Positions 35,262 to 44,167 of a DNA stretch of 64,000 bases are shown one piece after another. This DNA is from Kosakonia sp. SMBL-WEM22 (GTDB taxonomy: Bacteria > Pseudomonadota > Gammaproteobacteria > Enterobacterales > Enterobacteriaceae). The DNA lies in contig NZ_CP051488.1 in NCBI RefSeq assembly GCF_014490785.1, positions 3,596,001-3,660,000 of the forward strand, given 5' to 3'. Within the stretch, counting starts at the first letter, position 1, and each line of letters opens with the position of its first letter. Below the pieces are notes generated by a model. The model saw only the letters and a list, made by a program, of their open reading frames with translations, had not been told where the DNA came from and made no database searches. Both the position numbers and the translations under genes were made by a program.

Positions 35262-36019
35262 TGATGCATATTGTCGTTGACAGGCTGAGCGTGACTCTGC
35301 AGGCGCGCCGCGTCTTATCAGATATAAGCTTTGCAGCGAAACGCTCGCAAACGGTAGGGTTGCTCGGCCCTAACGGTTCCGGTAAATCAACGCTGATTCG
35401 TGCGATGGCTGGCGTCCAGCCCTGCGCTTATGCGGGCGTAAAAATTGGCGGTAAGCAGACCAGCAGTCTGAGCAGGCGTCAGCTTTCCCGTACGCTTGCC
35501 TTTGTACCGCAGCATGCAGAGTCTGAGGCGGAAATGAGCGTGATCGATATCGTTCGCCTCGGTCGCACGCCGCATCGTAAAGCATTCACGCCCTGGCGTC
35601 AGGCTGATGAAAAGGCGGTACAACAAGCCCTTTCGATGATGAAGCTTGATACGCTGGCACACAGATCCTGGCAGCGTCTGTCAGGCGGTGAGCGCCAGCG
35701 CTGCCAGATAGCGCGTGCACTTACACAACAGCCGGATATTTTGCTGCTGGACGAGCCGATTAACCATCTGGATATACAGTTCCAGCTTGAATTGATGCGT
35801 CTGATTTCCGCCTTGCCGATGACCGTCATTGTGGCTCTGCACGATCTCAATCTGGCGGCAAAATATTGTCAGCATTTAGTTGTACTGCAAGAGGGCCAGG
35901 TCGTGGCATCCGGTGAGCCTGACGTAGTGCTCACGCCGAAACTGATCCACTCCACCTGGCAGGTTGATGCCACAATCTATCGAACCGAGCAGGGCGTGAT
36001 AAATATTCAATATGCCTGA
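35258..36019 (+). CDS. FecE/BtuD-type ABC transporter ATPase
   Basis: A 253-residue ABC ATPase. Walker A is GLLGPNGSGKSTLIRAM (about 33-49), the signature RLSGGERQRCQIARAL, Walker B PDILLLDEPINHLD and the switch histidine VALHDLNLAA are intact. It completes the importer with the preceding binding protein and permease and overlaps the permease by four bases. No substrate-defining gene follows. Confidence 0.94.
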   Translation: MMMHIVVDRLSVTLQARRVLSDISFAAKRSQTVGLLGPNGSGKSTLIRAMAGVQPCAYAGVKIGGKQTSSLSRRQLSRTLAFVPQHAESEAEMSVIDIVRLGRTPHRKAFTPWRQADEKAVQQALSMMKLDTLAHRSWQRLSGGERQRCQIARALTQQPDILLLDEPINHLDIQFQLELMRLISALPMTVIVALHDLNLAAKYCQHLVVLQEGQVVASGEPDVVLTPKLIHSTWQVDATIYRTEQGVINIQYA

Positions 36020-36155
36020 AAAGGCAATTGAGAAGCCGCTGCTAGCGGAAGTGACACTCTCATGAAGCCCGTAGTGTGCAGAGAGAGCCAGACCGGCTAA
36101 CGCTTAACGCTTTATTTTTATTAAAAACGTAAATAAAAACGCAACTGGAGTGATG

Positions 36156-36344
36156 ATGGCAGTGAAATCCCCCTGTACCGATGTCTGCAACTTCAATAAT
36201 ACAAAAGGCTGGTGTGAAGGATGCGGTCGTACGCTGCAGGAAGCGCGGGAATGGCGCAAACTTTCTCCTTTCCATCGTAAAAAAATCGAACGAGACCTGC
36301 CTTCGCGGTTAAAGATCCTTGCAATTAAGATTGAAGAACGCTGA
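36156..36344 (+). CDS. DUF1289 family small cysteine-rich protein
   Basis: A 62-residue protein starting MAVKSPCTDVC behind a CTGGAG site (ATGs at 36153 and 36156 are possible). The DUF1289 signature is CxxxCxxN..GWCEGCGRT followed by a WR/LSPFHRKKI motif; the four cysteines may bind a metal. Function is unknown. It lies 130 bases after the ABC operon and is its own transcription unit or a read-through gene. Confidence 0.82.
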   Translation: MAVKSPCTDVCNFNNTKGWCEGCGRTLQEAREWRKLSPFHRKKIERDLPSRLKILAIKIEER

Positions 36345-36448
36345 ACAGCTCTATTTGATGTGCTGGATGGCGGGATGTTCGAGATCCGCTATAAGCAAAG
36401 CGCGGACGTGCAGCCGCTTGCCACCACTGCACGTTGCGCCCGGTAAGG

Positions 36449-37528
36449 CTATAACTCGTTTTCGGAAGGCGTAGGCGCGGTCAGCGTTGCCCTTACCTGC
36501 GGCAGGCCATGCGGATAATTTTCCTGAATAAATTCGATCATCTTTTCCCGCACGTAACAGCGTAAATCAAAGGCCGTGGGCGAGTTCTGTGCCGTCATCA
36601 ACATCCTGATGGTCATGGTTTTTTCCGTGGTATCGGTCACCTGAAGCACCTGCGTTTGCTGATCCCAAAGCTTGGTTTCACTCAGTACTTTTTCAAAATG
36701 CTGACGCAGAGGCTCTAACGGCATTGAGTAATCCACATAGAGAAAAACCGAGCCTAAAATTTGCGCATTATTACGCGTCCAGTTCTGGAAGGGATTTTCG
36801 GTAAAGTAGGTGATTGGCAGCACCAGCCGACGCAAGTCCCACAGACGCACCACCACATAGGTCAGGTTTATCTCTTCAATCCAGCCCCACTCTTTTTCCA
36901 CTACTACCGCATCATCAATTTTTATCGGTTGCGTAAAGGCAATCTGAATTCCGGCAAAGAGATTGACCAGCGACTTTTGCAGCGCAAAACCGATGATAAT
37001 ACCGGCAACCCCGGCACCGGCCAGAATCGTGGTACCGAATTTTCTCACGCCCGGGAAGCTGAGCAAAATCAGGGAGAGGCAGAGCGTTACAAGGATAACG
37101 ATAGCGACTTTCTTCACATACATTATCTGCGTGCGGATTTTACGCGCACGAAGATTATTCGAAATATTAATGTCATAGCGGATGAAAAGCATATCCTGAG
37201 CCACATTAATTAAGCGGATCAGGACCGAGCAAAATGACAAAATAATAAATATATTTATTGTTGTGGTAATAAACCCCAGCGATTCCGGCTGGATATGAAC
37301 ATAATTCACCCCGACGCGTATTAACAGCAGCGGGATGAAAAGAAACATCGATCCGCGCAGATGCTTCTCAAGTGATTTGAAGAGTTTTCTGTCCCGGCTC
37401 TGCCAGTAACGGATAAATTGTAAAAGCGTAAATCTCGCGAGAAAACCGATCGCGAGCGAGAGCGTGACGAGCAATACCGCAGGCACCCATGCCGGAGCGC
37501 CAGATAACTCACCAAATAAAAAAGGCAT
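36449..37528 (-). CDS. Mechanosensitive ion channel (MscS family)
   Basis: A 359-residue MscS-type channel. After four predicted N-terminal helices the pore helix is seen as LAGAGVAGIIIGFALQKSLVNLFAGIQIAF (about 170-200), followed by the beta domain with FTQPIKIDDAVVVEKEWGWIEEINLTYVVVRLWDLRRLVLPITYFTENPFQNWTR, a common MscS stretch. Family members open under hypo-osmotic shock. It resembles the shorter, YnaI/YbdG-like paralogues rather than MscS itself. It is divergent from the DUF4142 gene. Confidence 0.9.
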   Translation of the reverse strand: MPFLFGELSGAPAWVPAVLLVTLSLAIGFLARFTLLQFIRYWQSRDRKLFKSLEKHLRGSMFLFIPLLLIRVGVNYVHIQPESLGFITTTINIFIILSFCSVLIRLINVAQDMLFIRYDINISNNLRARKIRTQIMYVKKVAIVILVTLCLSLILLSFPGVRKFGTTILAGAGVAGIIIGFALQKSLVNLFAGIQIAFTQPIKIDDAVVVEKEWGWIEEINLTYVVVRLWDLRRLVLPITYFTENPFQNWTRNNAQILGSVFLYVDYSMPLEPLRQHFEKVLSETKLWDQQTQVLQVTDTTEKTMTIRMLMTAQNSPTAFDLRCYVREKMIEFIQENYPHGLPQVRATLTAPTPSENEL

Positions 37529-37874
37529 GCTTTCCCCTTATTTTCTGCCAACACCCCTGCGTTGTCAGTACGGTTAGATGGACCGGTAACCCTTCCCTTG
37601 CAGATAATCCGCAAACTGCCTGATTCCCGCGCCTTATTATATGAAAAATATGAAAACAGCCTTATCTGTTGATAACAATATCAGGTAATTCTGATAACGA
37701 TTTTCAGCGGCGATAAGCTCTGTTTTCAGAGCGATATATTAAGAACGCTAACGTAAACGGCTGGCAAAAATTCCTCATCCACTATACTGACCAGTGCAGT
37801 TGTCATTTTCAGACGAGGCTGCTGACGATTACAGAATGTATAAAACCTGTACCCATGACCATCAGGAGAACAAC
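37529..37874. other. Divergent intergenic region, MscS gene / DUF4142 gene
   Basis: No gene is seen in these 346 bases. It holds the CTATACT element described separately, and an AT-rich section at 37620-37740 that may carry the promoter for the MscS-family gene. Confidence 0.65.
37762..37788 (+). promoter_or_regulatory. Candidate sigma-S-type promoter of the DUF4142 gene
   Basis: CTATACT at 37782-37788 is the preferred -10 of RpoS-dependent promoters, with a weak TGGCAA about 15 bases upstream. It lies 87 bases before the DUF4142 start. The call rests on one short motif. Confidence 0.45.
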
Positions 37875-38444
37875 ATGCAGAAGAGCAAAACCCTGAAAGG
37901 GCTGCTGGCCGTATCAGTAGCCGTCGCGATGTTCAGCACTGTTGGCGTCCAAGCCCAGACACCGACGAGCGCCGCGCAAAGTAGTAGCGCTAGCGCAGCC
38001 AGCACTAAGCTCAGCTCCGGTGACGAAAAAGCACTGAAGGATATGGCGCAGGCCAATATCAACGAGGTCGCCGCCGCGAAAATCGCGCTGGAAAAAGCCA
38101 AAAGCAGCGAAGTGAAAGATTATGCGCAAAAGATGGTCGATGACCATGGCGCGGCGCTGACCAAAGTTCAGGACGTCGCCAAGCAGAAAGGCGTGGAGCT
38201 GCCGACCGAGCCGGACGCCAAGCATAAAACGATGGCCGCCAAGCTTGAAAAAGAGAGTGGCGACAACTTTGACAAACTCTATATGGAAAATGCTGGCACC
38301 AAAGACCATAAAATGGTGCTCGATAAACTGCAGAGCGACGCTAAAGAGATCAAAGATCCGGACGTGAAGAAGCTGGCCGATGAGCATACGCCTGTGGTTG
38401 AGCAGCACCTGAAATCTGCCGAACAGATGTCGGCCGCTAAGTAA
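37875..38444 (+). CDS. DUF4142 domain protein, exported
   Basis: A 189-residue protein: signal peptide about 1-27 (VGVQA), then an Ala/Ser-rich linker (TSAAQSSSASAAST), then a helical ferritin-like DUF4142 domain (about 55-185) with alternating EVAAAKIALEKAKSSEVKDYAQKMVDDHGAALTKVQDVAKQKG and C-terminal HTPVVEQHLKSAEQM. DUF4142 proteins are periplasmic and stress-associated; no reaction is known. The start follows an AGGAGAAC site; the longer frame from 37794 lacks one and would precede the promoter motif. Confidence 0.85.
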   Translation: MQKSKTLKGLLAVSVAVAMFSTVGVQAQTPTSAAQSSSASAASTKLSSGDEKALKDMAQANINEVAAAKIALEKAKSSEVKDYAQKMVDDHGAALTKVQDVAKQKGVELPTEPDAKHKTMAAKLEKESGDNFDKLYMENAGTKDHKMVLDKLQSDAKEIKDPDVKKLADEHTPVVEQHLKSAEQMSAAK

Positions 38445-38678
38445 CAAAGCGTAAAAAAGTATACGAGCCTGCGAGCAGAAAGACTCAGGTTCGACGTGTT
38501 GCAAACCGGTGCCGCGCCGCTGCCAAACGCAGTGGCACGGCCTTTCAGGTCATCGATCCCGCTTCGCTCACGGTTAACCAGTGCTTAAATAATATTCAGC
38601 AACTATCGCACCGATACATAATGCTGTTGACCAGATTGCCGATAACCAGATCAATTCTTACTCGATCCGGTAAATCTG

Positions 38679-39989
38679 ATGCGTATGCCTTTCCTTAAAC
38701 ACCTTTTTTCCCTGAGCCGCCTGCGTTCATCCGCGTCATACAACGCAGTTTGCCAGAATAAACCTGTCATTGAATTCAGTTCGGAGGGGATCATCCATAG
38801 CGCCAGCCCGCAGTTTCTCTCGGCGATGGGGTACCGCGCGGATGAAATCATTGGTCAGCACCATCGCATGTTCTGCCCGCCGTCGCTGGTGAACTCAGCG
38901 GAGTACGCCCAGTTCTGGCAGCGCCTTTCGCGCGGCGAAAGCTTTAGCGGCAAATATCTGCGTCTGGCCAAGGACAATCGACCGGTGTGGCTTGAGGCCA
39001 GCTATATTCCCGTCACCAATCGGCGCGGCGAGGTAATCCGCGTCATTAAAATCGCGGCCGATATTTCTGAGCGTATCCATGTTGCGCTTGAGAAGGAGGC
39101 GATCGTTAACGCCATTGGTCGCTCAATGGCCATCATCTCCTTCAGCCCGGAAGGTATCGTGCTGGAAGCGAATGACAACTTCCTCAGCACCACAGGCTAT
39201 AAACGAGAAGAGGTTATCGGTAAGCACCATCGTCTCTTCTGCTCGGAAACTCTGCATAAAAGTGACGAATACCGCCAGTTCTGGGAGAGGCTGAATCAGG
39301 GCGAATTTTTCTCCGGCCAGTTTCCACGCCTGAACCGCCGGGGCGAGCCTTTATGGCTGCGGGCAACCTATAACCCTGTGTTCAACAGCGACGGGCAGCT
39401 CTATAAGATTGTGAAATTCGCCACCGATGTCACGGCAGATGTGCTGCGCAACCAGCGGGAGCAGGAGGCAGCTGTCCACGCATGGGATATGGCGGTGCAA
39501 ACTCGTGGCAGCGCGCAGAACGGCGCGACGGTTATTGAAAACAGCATCCGCATGATTGACACCATTGCCCAGAGAATGAGCACGGTCTCCAGCGATGTCT
39601 CGCGGCTCAACGATCAGTCAGACAGCATCGACGGGATGGTTGAGACCATCCGCAGCTTTGCCATGCAGACAAGATTAATTGCATTGAACGCCGCGATTGA
39701 AGCGGCAAGAGCGGGCGCGTCAGGACGAAGTTTTGCCGTGGTGGCCGCAGAAGTGCGGACGCTTGCAGCCAGCGTCAGTAGCGCGACGGAAGAGATTGAG
39801 CGGGTTGTAGCCAGCAACAATCAGCTGGCTAAAGAGGTGCTGAACGGCATCGAGAATAACCTGATGAGCACCCGGGAAGGCGTGACGCTGATGCGTGAAG
39901 CGGGCGAGGTGATTGCCAGCATCCAGAAAAATGCAGCCGGGGTTGAGGCCGCGGTTAAAGATGTCGCCCTTTCCGTCAAAGCTGACTGA
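38679..39989 (+). CDS. BdlA-like soluble chemoreceptor, PAS-PAS-MCP
   Basis: A 436-residue cytoplasmic protein with no membrane helix. Two PAS domains follow one another (about 25-140 with VIEFSSEGIIHSASPQFLSAMGYRADEIIGQHHRMFC and about 145-265 with MAIISFSPEGIVLEANDNFLSTTGYKREEVIGKHHRLFC), then a methyl-accepting signalling hairpin with the tip FAMQTRLIALNAAIEAARAGASGRSFAVVAAEVRTLA. Length and layout match Pseudomonas BdlA (biofilm dispersion locus A). Dispersal in response to energy or nutrient change is an inference. A GAF-EAL phosphodiesterase and a short MCP lie downstream. Confidence 0.88.
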   Translation: MRMPFLKHLFSLSRLRSSASYNAVCQNKPVIEFSSEGIIHSASPQFLSAMGYRADEIIGQHHRMFCPPSLVNSAEYAQFWQRLSRGESFSGKYLRLAKDNRPVWLEASYIPVTNRRGEVIRVIKIAADISERIHVALEKEAIVNAIGRSMAIISFSPEGIVLEANDNFLSTTGYKREEVIGKHHRLFCSETLHKSDEYRQFWERLNQGEFFSGQFPRLNRRGEPLWLRATYNPVFNSDGQLYKIVKFATDVTADVLRNQREQEAAVHAWDMAVQTRGSAQNGATVIENSIRMIDTIAQRMSTVSSDVSRLNDQSDSIDGMVETIRSFAMQTRLIALNAAIEAARAGASGRSFAVVAAEVRTLAASVSSATEEIERVVASNNQLAKEVLNGIENNLMSTREGVTLMREAGEVIASIQKNAAGVEAAVKDVALSVKAD

Positions 39990-40369
39990 CTTCAACAAAC
40001 AGAAATACGCCACGCCATAACCTAAATTTCCCGTCCAGACCAGGAGAGGACAGAGCACCCAGCGCGCTGCCCTCTCCCCTTTTTCCCGGCTTTTAACTAC
40101 CGCACACACCTATTAGTACGCAAGGAACAATCAATTAAAGTCAGCGGTTAACAGCGATTATTCCTATTAAACAAGCCGTTACGCCTGAACTTAGCCGCCC
40201 CGCCTCACGCCAACTGTTTCATCACGAAATTATTTACCTCTCTCCCCCTATCTTTCCGTAAAAATCCTGCCACAATTCACTCAATAAAATCGCGCGTAAT
40301 TAGTTAATGCGCTATTTATATAACGTAACGGCTACACTTTTGACCATCGCTATCAAACAGGGCGCGACT
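39990..40369. other. Intergenic region between the two chemoreceptor genes
   Basis: No gene is seen in these 380 bases. The first part carries the terminator described separately; the rest is AT-rich and should hold the promoter of the membrane chemoreceptor. A flagellar-type element was looked for and not found with acceptable spacing. Confidence 0.65.
40043..40085 (+). terminator. Probable terminator after the BdlA-like gene
   Basis: GGAGAGG (40043-40049) pairs with CCTCTCC (40071-40077), extended by a CAG/CTG pairing after one mismatch, followed by CCTTTTTCC. A moderate intrinsic terminator. Confidence 0.65.
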
Positions 40370-41734
40370 ATGAAAACATTAAAAAACTACACTATCCGCC
40401 GCGTCGTGTTATGGATCCTCCTGACAGCGCTGGCGCTGATTACCGCGACCGGCGGCTATGCGGCCTTTGCCGTGCGCGATATGAACAGGCAGGCTGACGA
40501 GAGCACAGCGCTGACCCAGCAGGCGATCTTCCTCTCCCGTGCTACGCAGGTGTTACAGCAGGGAAGCGAAGCCGAAAAAGCGGCGCTGATGAATGAGATC
40601 CCGGCCGGTGCCGAGTGGGCCACTGAGGCGTTATCTGGCCCTGCCAGCGCCTGGAAAAGGCAGGCCAGCGAGCATCTGGCGGCGTTAACCCGTAAGTCTC
40701 ATGACAATAGCGCACAGATCGCCGCCGATCGCAGCCAACTCGATATCGTGCTGATTATTGCCCTGCTGGCGGCCGCCGGGCTGGTGCTGTTTTGCGACTG
40801 CTATCTGGTTATCCACCTGGTGAAGCCGGTTGGCGATATTCGCGCCCATTTCCGCCTGATTGCGCAGGGTGATCTAACGTACCAGCCACAGGATATTGGC
40901 CGTAACTGCGTAGGCCAGATGATCCCGCTGGTGCGTGAGATGCAGAACAGCCTGCTGACTACCGTGAGCGCGATCAGCGAGAACAGCGACGCGCTGCACC
41001 GTGAAGCACGCGAGATCGCCGCCGGTAACAGCGATCTGGCAAACCGTACAACTCAGCAGGCAGCGGCCCTTGAACAGGCGGCGTCCAGCATGGAGGAGCT
41101 GACCTCAACGGTTAGCCACAATGCCGATAACGCACGCCAGGTTCGCGATCTGTCGGTGATGACGGCGCACACCACCGAGAAAGCGAGCAACCTGGTGGAG
41201 ACGCTGGCCAGCACCATGAACCGCATTGCCGATGGCTCCGAGCAGATCCGCCAGTTCACCTCCACCATCAACAGCATCGCTTTCCAGACCAATATCCTCG
41301 CGCTGAATGCCGCCGTTGAAGCGGCGCGTGCCGGCGAGCAGGGCCGCGGTTTCGCCGTGGTAGCAACAGAAGTACGCTCCCTCGCCCAGCGCAGTGCGGC
41401 GGCGGCGCGTGAAATTGAGTCGCTGATCAAATCCGCTATTACCTCGGTTCATGAGGGCAAAGATGTGGCGGAAGATGCCGGTGAGGCGATGAGCGAAGTG
41501 AAAGGCAATGTCGCCAGCGTCAACGCGCTGATCGGTGAAATCGCGCTCGCCTCCGATGAGCAGAGTAAAGGCATCTCGCAGGTGACTCACGCGGTTGCCG
41601 AGCTGGATCGCGTCACTCAGCAGAACGCGGCGCTGGTGCATCAGATTACGGCTTCAGCCAGCAACCTTAATGGCAGAACGGAAACCCTGCGCGGCGTGGT
41701 CCAGCACTTTACGCTGCCGCACGCGGTGAGCTGA
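40370..41734 (+). CDS. Methyl-accepting chemotaxis protein, short periplasmic domain
   Basis: A 454-residue membrane chemoreceptor. TM1 lies at about 12-33 and TM2 at about 126-148, with a small periplasmic domain of about 90 residues (Tar/Tsr have about 150), then HAMP (VKPVGDIRAHFRLIAQGDL), a methylation region and the CheA/CheW-binding tip SIAFQTNILALNAAVEAARAGEQGRGFAVVATEVRSLAQRS. It ends PHAVS without the NWETF CheR-binding tail. I start it at 40370 (MKTLKNYTIRR), a normal N-terminus directly before TM1; an earlier frame start at 40307 has no ribosome site. The ligand is unknown. Confidence 0.9.
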   Translation: MKTLKNYTIRRVVLWILLTALALITATGGYAAFAVRDMNRQADESTALTQQAIFLSRATQVLQQGSEAEKAALMNEIPAGAEWATEALSGPASAWKRQASEHLAALTRKSHDNSAQIAADRSQLDIVLIIALLAAAGLVLFCDCYLVIHLVKPVGDIRAHFRLIAQGDLTYQPQDIGRNCVGQMIPLVREMQNSLLTTVSAISENSDALHREAREIAAGNSDLANRTTQQAAALEQAASSMEELTSTVSHNADNARQVRDLSVMTAHTTEKASNLVETLASTMNRIADGSEQIRQFTSTINSIAFQTNILALNAAVEAARAGEQGRGFAVVATEVRSLAQRSAAAAREIESLIKSAITSVHEGKDVAEDAGEAMSEVKGNVASVNALIGEIALASDEQSKGISQVTHAVAELDRVTQQNAALVHQITASASNLNGRTETLRGVVQHFTLPHAVS

Positions 41735-42195
41735 GCTTCCTGAAGCAACGTGTTATACGGGACGAGGCTACCTACTGGAGAAGTTTCCGGAGGTAGTAAT
41801 AAAAAAGCAGACGTCTTTTATCTCTTCGTCTTATTTATAACGGGCAGTGCCGGTGTCGCGGCTGCCCGTTTTTTTTCTCTATTTTTTGGCCAATGCAATA
41901 TTCTTCTTATTTATTAATGGTGTTGTTATGAAATCTGACCATCCCCTTCCACCTGATGCTCTTCTTCCCCCGCTGACGGGCGCTGATGGCGTAAATCAAA
42001 TTATGAAATAATTGTGAGACCGCACCTTTTACAGGCATCAGTTGCGCTCCGTTACTGCTACTATCAATACAAATCATATTTGCATTGGGCTGACGTTGCC
42101 TGCCGGTATGCTTCCATCCCGCTGTAACAACTAAAAAGCGTTTTCAGCACCCTTTATTTTTTTACCCACCGTCCACAGCCGGTTGGGAGGCAACA
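41735..42195. other. Intergenic region with terminator, before the GAF-EAL gene
   Basis: This 461-base stretch holds the terminator at 41841-41876 and an AT-rich promoter-like part. A 27-codon reading frame (ATG 41928 to stop 42011) is present without a convincing ribosome site; I do not call it a gene. Confidence 0.6.
41841..41876 (+). terminator. Intrinsic terminator after the chemoreceptor gene
   Basis: Stem CGGGCAG (41841-41847) and CTGCCCG (41862-41868) with a 14-base loop containing a further short pairing, followed by eight Ts. A strong rho-independent terminator. Confidence 0.9.
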
Positions 42196-43971
42196 ATGTT
42201 ACTCAATATCGGCGACGACAAAGAGCGCCATTTTCTGGCGTTACAGGCCCTGCTGAACCCGGACGACAGCCGCGATGATGTGCTGCGTAAAATTACCCAG
42301 CTCGCCGCCAGAATGTTAAAAATACCCGGCAGCTTCATTTCCGTGCTTGATGATGAAAATCAGTACGTGCGCGCAGCGATTAACTTTCAGCTGGAGACCT
42401 CCTCGCGGGTGAACTCCTTCTGCCGCTATGCCGTCGACAGCGGTAATCCATTTATTGTGCCGGATACCTTGCAAGATGCGCGCTTTGTTACGCATCCGCT
42501 GACCGTTTCCAGCCCCTTTATTCGCTTCTATGCGGGCGTGCCGTTGACCACCCGCGATGGCATTACGCTTGGAACGCTCTGCGTTGTGGATACTCACCCC
42601 CATACGGTAACCAAAGAGCAGATTGATACGCTGCGGCTGCTGGGTGAGCTGGCGATGTCGTTTCTGGAAGCCTGGCACTACGCTGGCCTGACGGATGCCA
42701 TTACCGGGCTGCCGAATAAGCTGCACCTGCTGCGCGATATCCAGCTGCTGAACGCGGCGAATGATACCGCCGAGCGCAACCTGATCCTGATTGACTGTAT
42801 CGACATGCCACGTGCCTTTGAGCTGGCGCGCACCCGGGGTATGGCCCCGGTGGAGAACCTGCTGCGCGATATGGCGATTATGCTTCCCCTGCGCCTGCGT
42901 CCACTGAAGTGCGGCAAACTCTATATGGTGGCGACGGGCCGCTTTGCCCTGCTGACGCGGGCATCGGACAAGATTTCGGCCTGCGCTATCGCCAGCCGCT
43001 TGCAGGGCGTCAGCGCCGAGCTGGAGCCGGGCATCACCGTCGAGTTCCGCGTTCACACCGCGGGCAAAAACTTTATCCCCGGCGATCTCTCCGCCAGGGA
43101 GGTGCTCAATAAAGCCGTGCATGCCCTGCATGAACGCATCCGCCAGAACACCTTCCAGTTGCCGGAAACCATTATTGATGAAGATGCCGCAGCGATGCCG
43201 GTGCTGATGGAGGAGCTGGCGCAGGCCATTAACGGGAAAGAGTCAGGACTCTACCTCGTCTATCAGCCGAAAATGTGTCTGCAAACTGACGCACCGGTTG
43301 GCATTGAAGCGCTGATCCGCTGGCGCCATCCGCAAAAAGGCGAACTCTCGCCGGGGATGTTTATTCCCTTTGCTGAACAGGCCGGACTGCTACAGGATCT
43401 GACAGGCTGGGTTATCACCAATGTGATCACCCAACTGTCAGGCTGGCATGCGCTCGGGCTTGCGCTCCCGGTCTCCGTTAACGTGAGTATTCAGGATATC
43501 TCTGCGCCCGGTTTCGCTGACGCCCTGGAAGCGCGCATGATCCGCGCCCGCCTGCCTACCAGCCTGCTCGGCATTGAGTGTCTGGAAACCGAACGCATCA
43601 TTGAGAGCGCGGCGGCGCTAAAAGGGCTGGAGATGCTGAAACTGCGCGGCTTCCCCATTTCGCTCGATGATTTCGGCACCGGCTACAGCAACATCAGCTA
43701 TCTGCGCCGTATGCCGATCGACATCATCAAACTGGACCAGAGCCTGATCTCCAAACTGTCGGAAGACACCGCTTCACGCATTATCGCCCGCAGCATTATC
43801 GGCATGCTGAAAGAGCTGGATTATGTTGTGCTGGCAGAAGGGGTAGAAAATGCACAGACCGGCGAAACATTGCAGAAGTATGGCTGCGACCAGGCGCAGG
43901 GATATCTCTATGCCCGCCCGCTCCCGGCGCATGAGATGAGCAGCTGGCTGGAGTGGAAAATCCGTGTCTGA
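42196..43971 (+). CDS. GAF-GGDEF(degenerate)-EAL c-di-GMP phosphodiesterase
   Basis: A 591-residue soluble signalling protein. An N-terminal GAF domain (about 22-155, LKIPGSFISVLDDENQYVRA..FYAGVPLTTRDGITLGTLCVVD), a degenerate GGDEF domain (about 160-320, DAITGLPNKLHLLRD with GRFAL where GGDEF should be) and an intact EAL domain (about 335-580): EALIRW, NVSIQDI, IECLETERII, LDDFGTGYSN, IKLDQSL, AEGVEN and QGYLYARPL are present. It should hydrolyse c-di-GMP under control of a GAF ligand. A GGGAGG site precedes the ATG. It sits with BdlA-like, MCP and IraP-like genes. Confidence 0.9.
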   Translation: MLLNIGDDKERHFLALQALLNPDDSRDDVLRKITQLAARMLKIPGSFISVLDDENQYVRAAINFQLETSSRVNSFCRYAVDSGNPFIVPDTLQDARFVTHPLTVSSPFIRFYAGVPLTTRDGITLGTLCVVDTHPHTVTKEQIDTLRLLGELAMSFLEAWHYAGLTDAITGLPNKLHLLRDIQLLNAANDTAERNLILIDCIDMPRAFELARTRGMAPVENLLRDMAIMLPLRLRPLKCGKLYMVATGRFALLTRASDKISACAIASRLQGVSAELEPGITVEFRVHTAGKNFIPGDLSAREVLNKAVHALHERIRQNTFQLPETIIDEDAAAMPVLMEELAQAINGKESGLYLVYQPKMCLQTDAPVGIEALIRWRHPQKGELSPGMFIPFAEQAGLLQDLTGWVITNVITQLSGWHALGLALPVSVNVSIQDISAPGFADALEARMIRARLPTSLLGIECLETERIIESAAALKGLEMLKLRGFPISLDDFGTGYSNISYLRRMPIDIIKLDQSLISKLSEDTASRIIARSIIGMLKELDYVVLAEGVENAQTGETLQKYGCDQAQGYLYARPLPAHEMSSWLEWKIRV

Positions 43972-44167
43972 TATAGCAACGCGTTAACAGGTTACCGTCA
44001 GGCGAGGGAGCGCCTCAGAAGCGATAATTATCAATGGATTACCGCAAGTCCGTCATACATATATATATTTTATGTATGCAAGATCGCGTATTCACAAATA
44101 GTGTCATTGAATTCATTGCATCCCGGAGTAATATTCGTCTGAAATAATATCTTCAGATGGGTAGGCT

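Noticed and set aside
40130..40160. Flagellar sigma-28-like TAAA...GCGATTA before the chemoreceptor
   Set aside because: The spacing and -10 match are poor, so it is not reported as a promoter.
41928..42011. 27-codon reading frame before the GAF-EAL gene
   Set aside because: No convincing ribosome site, no recognisable feature and no neighbour logic; chance cannot be excluded.
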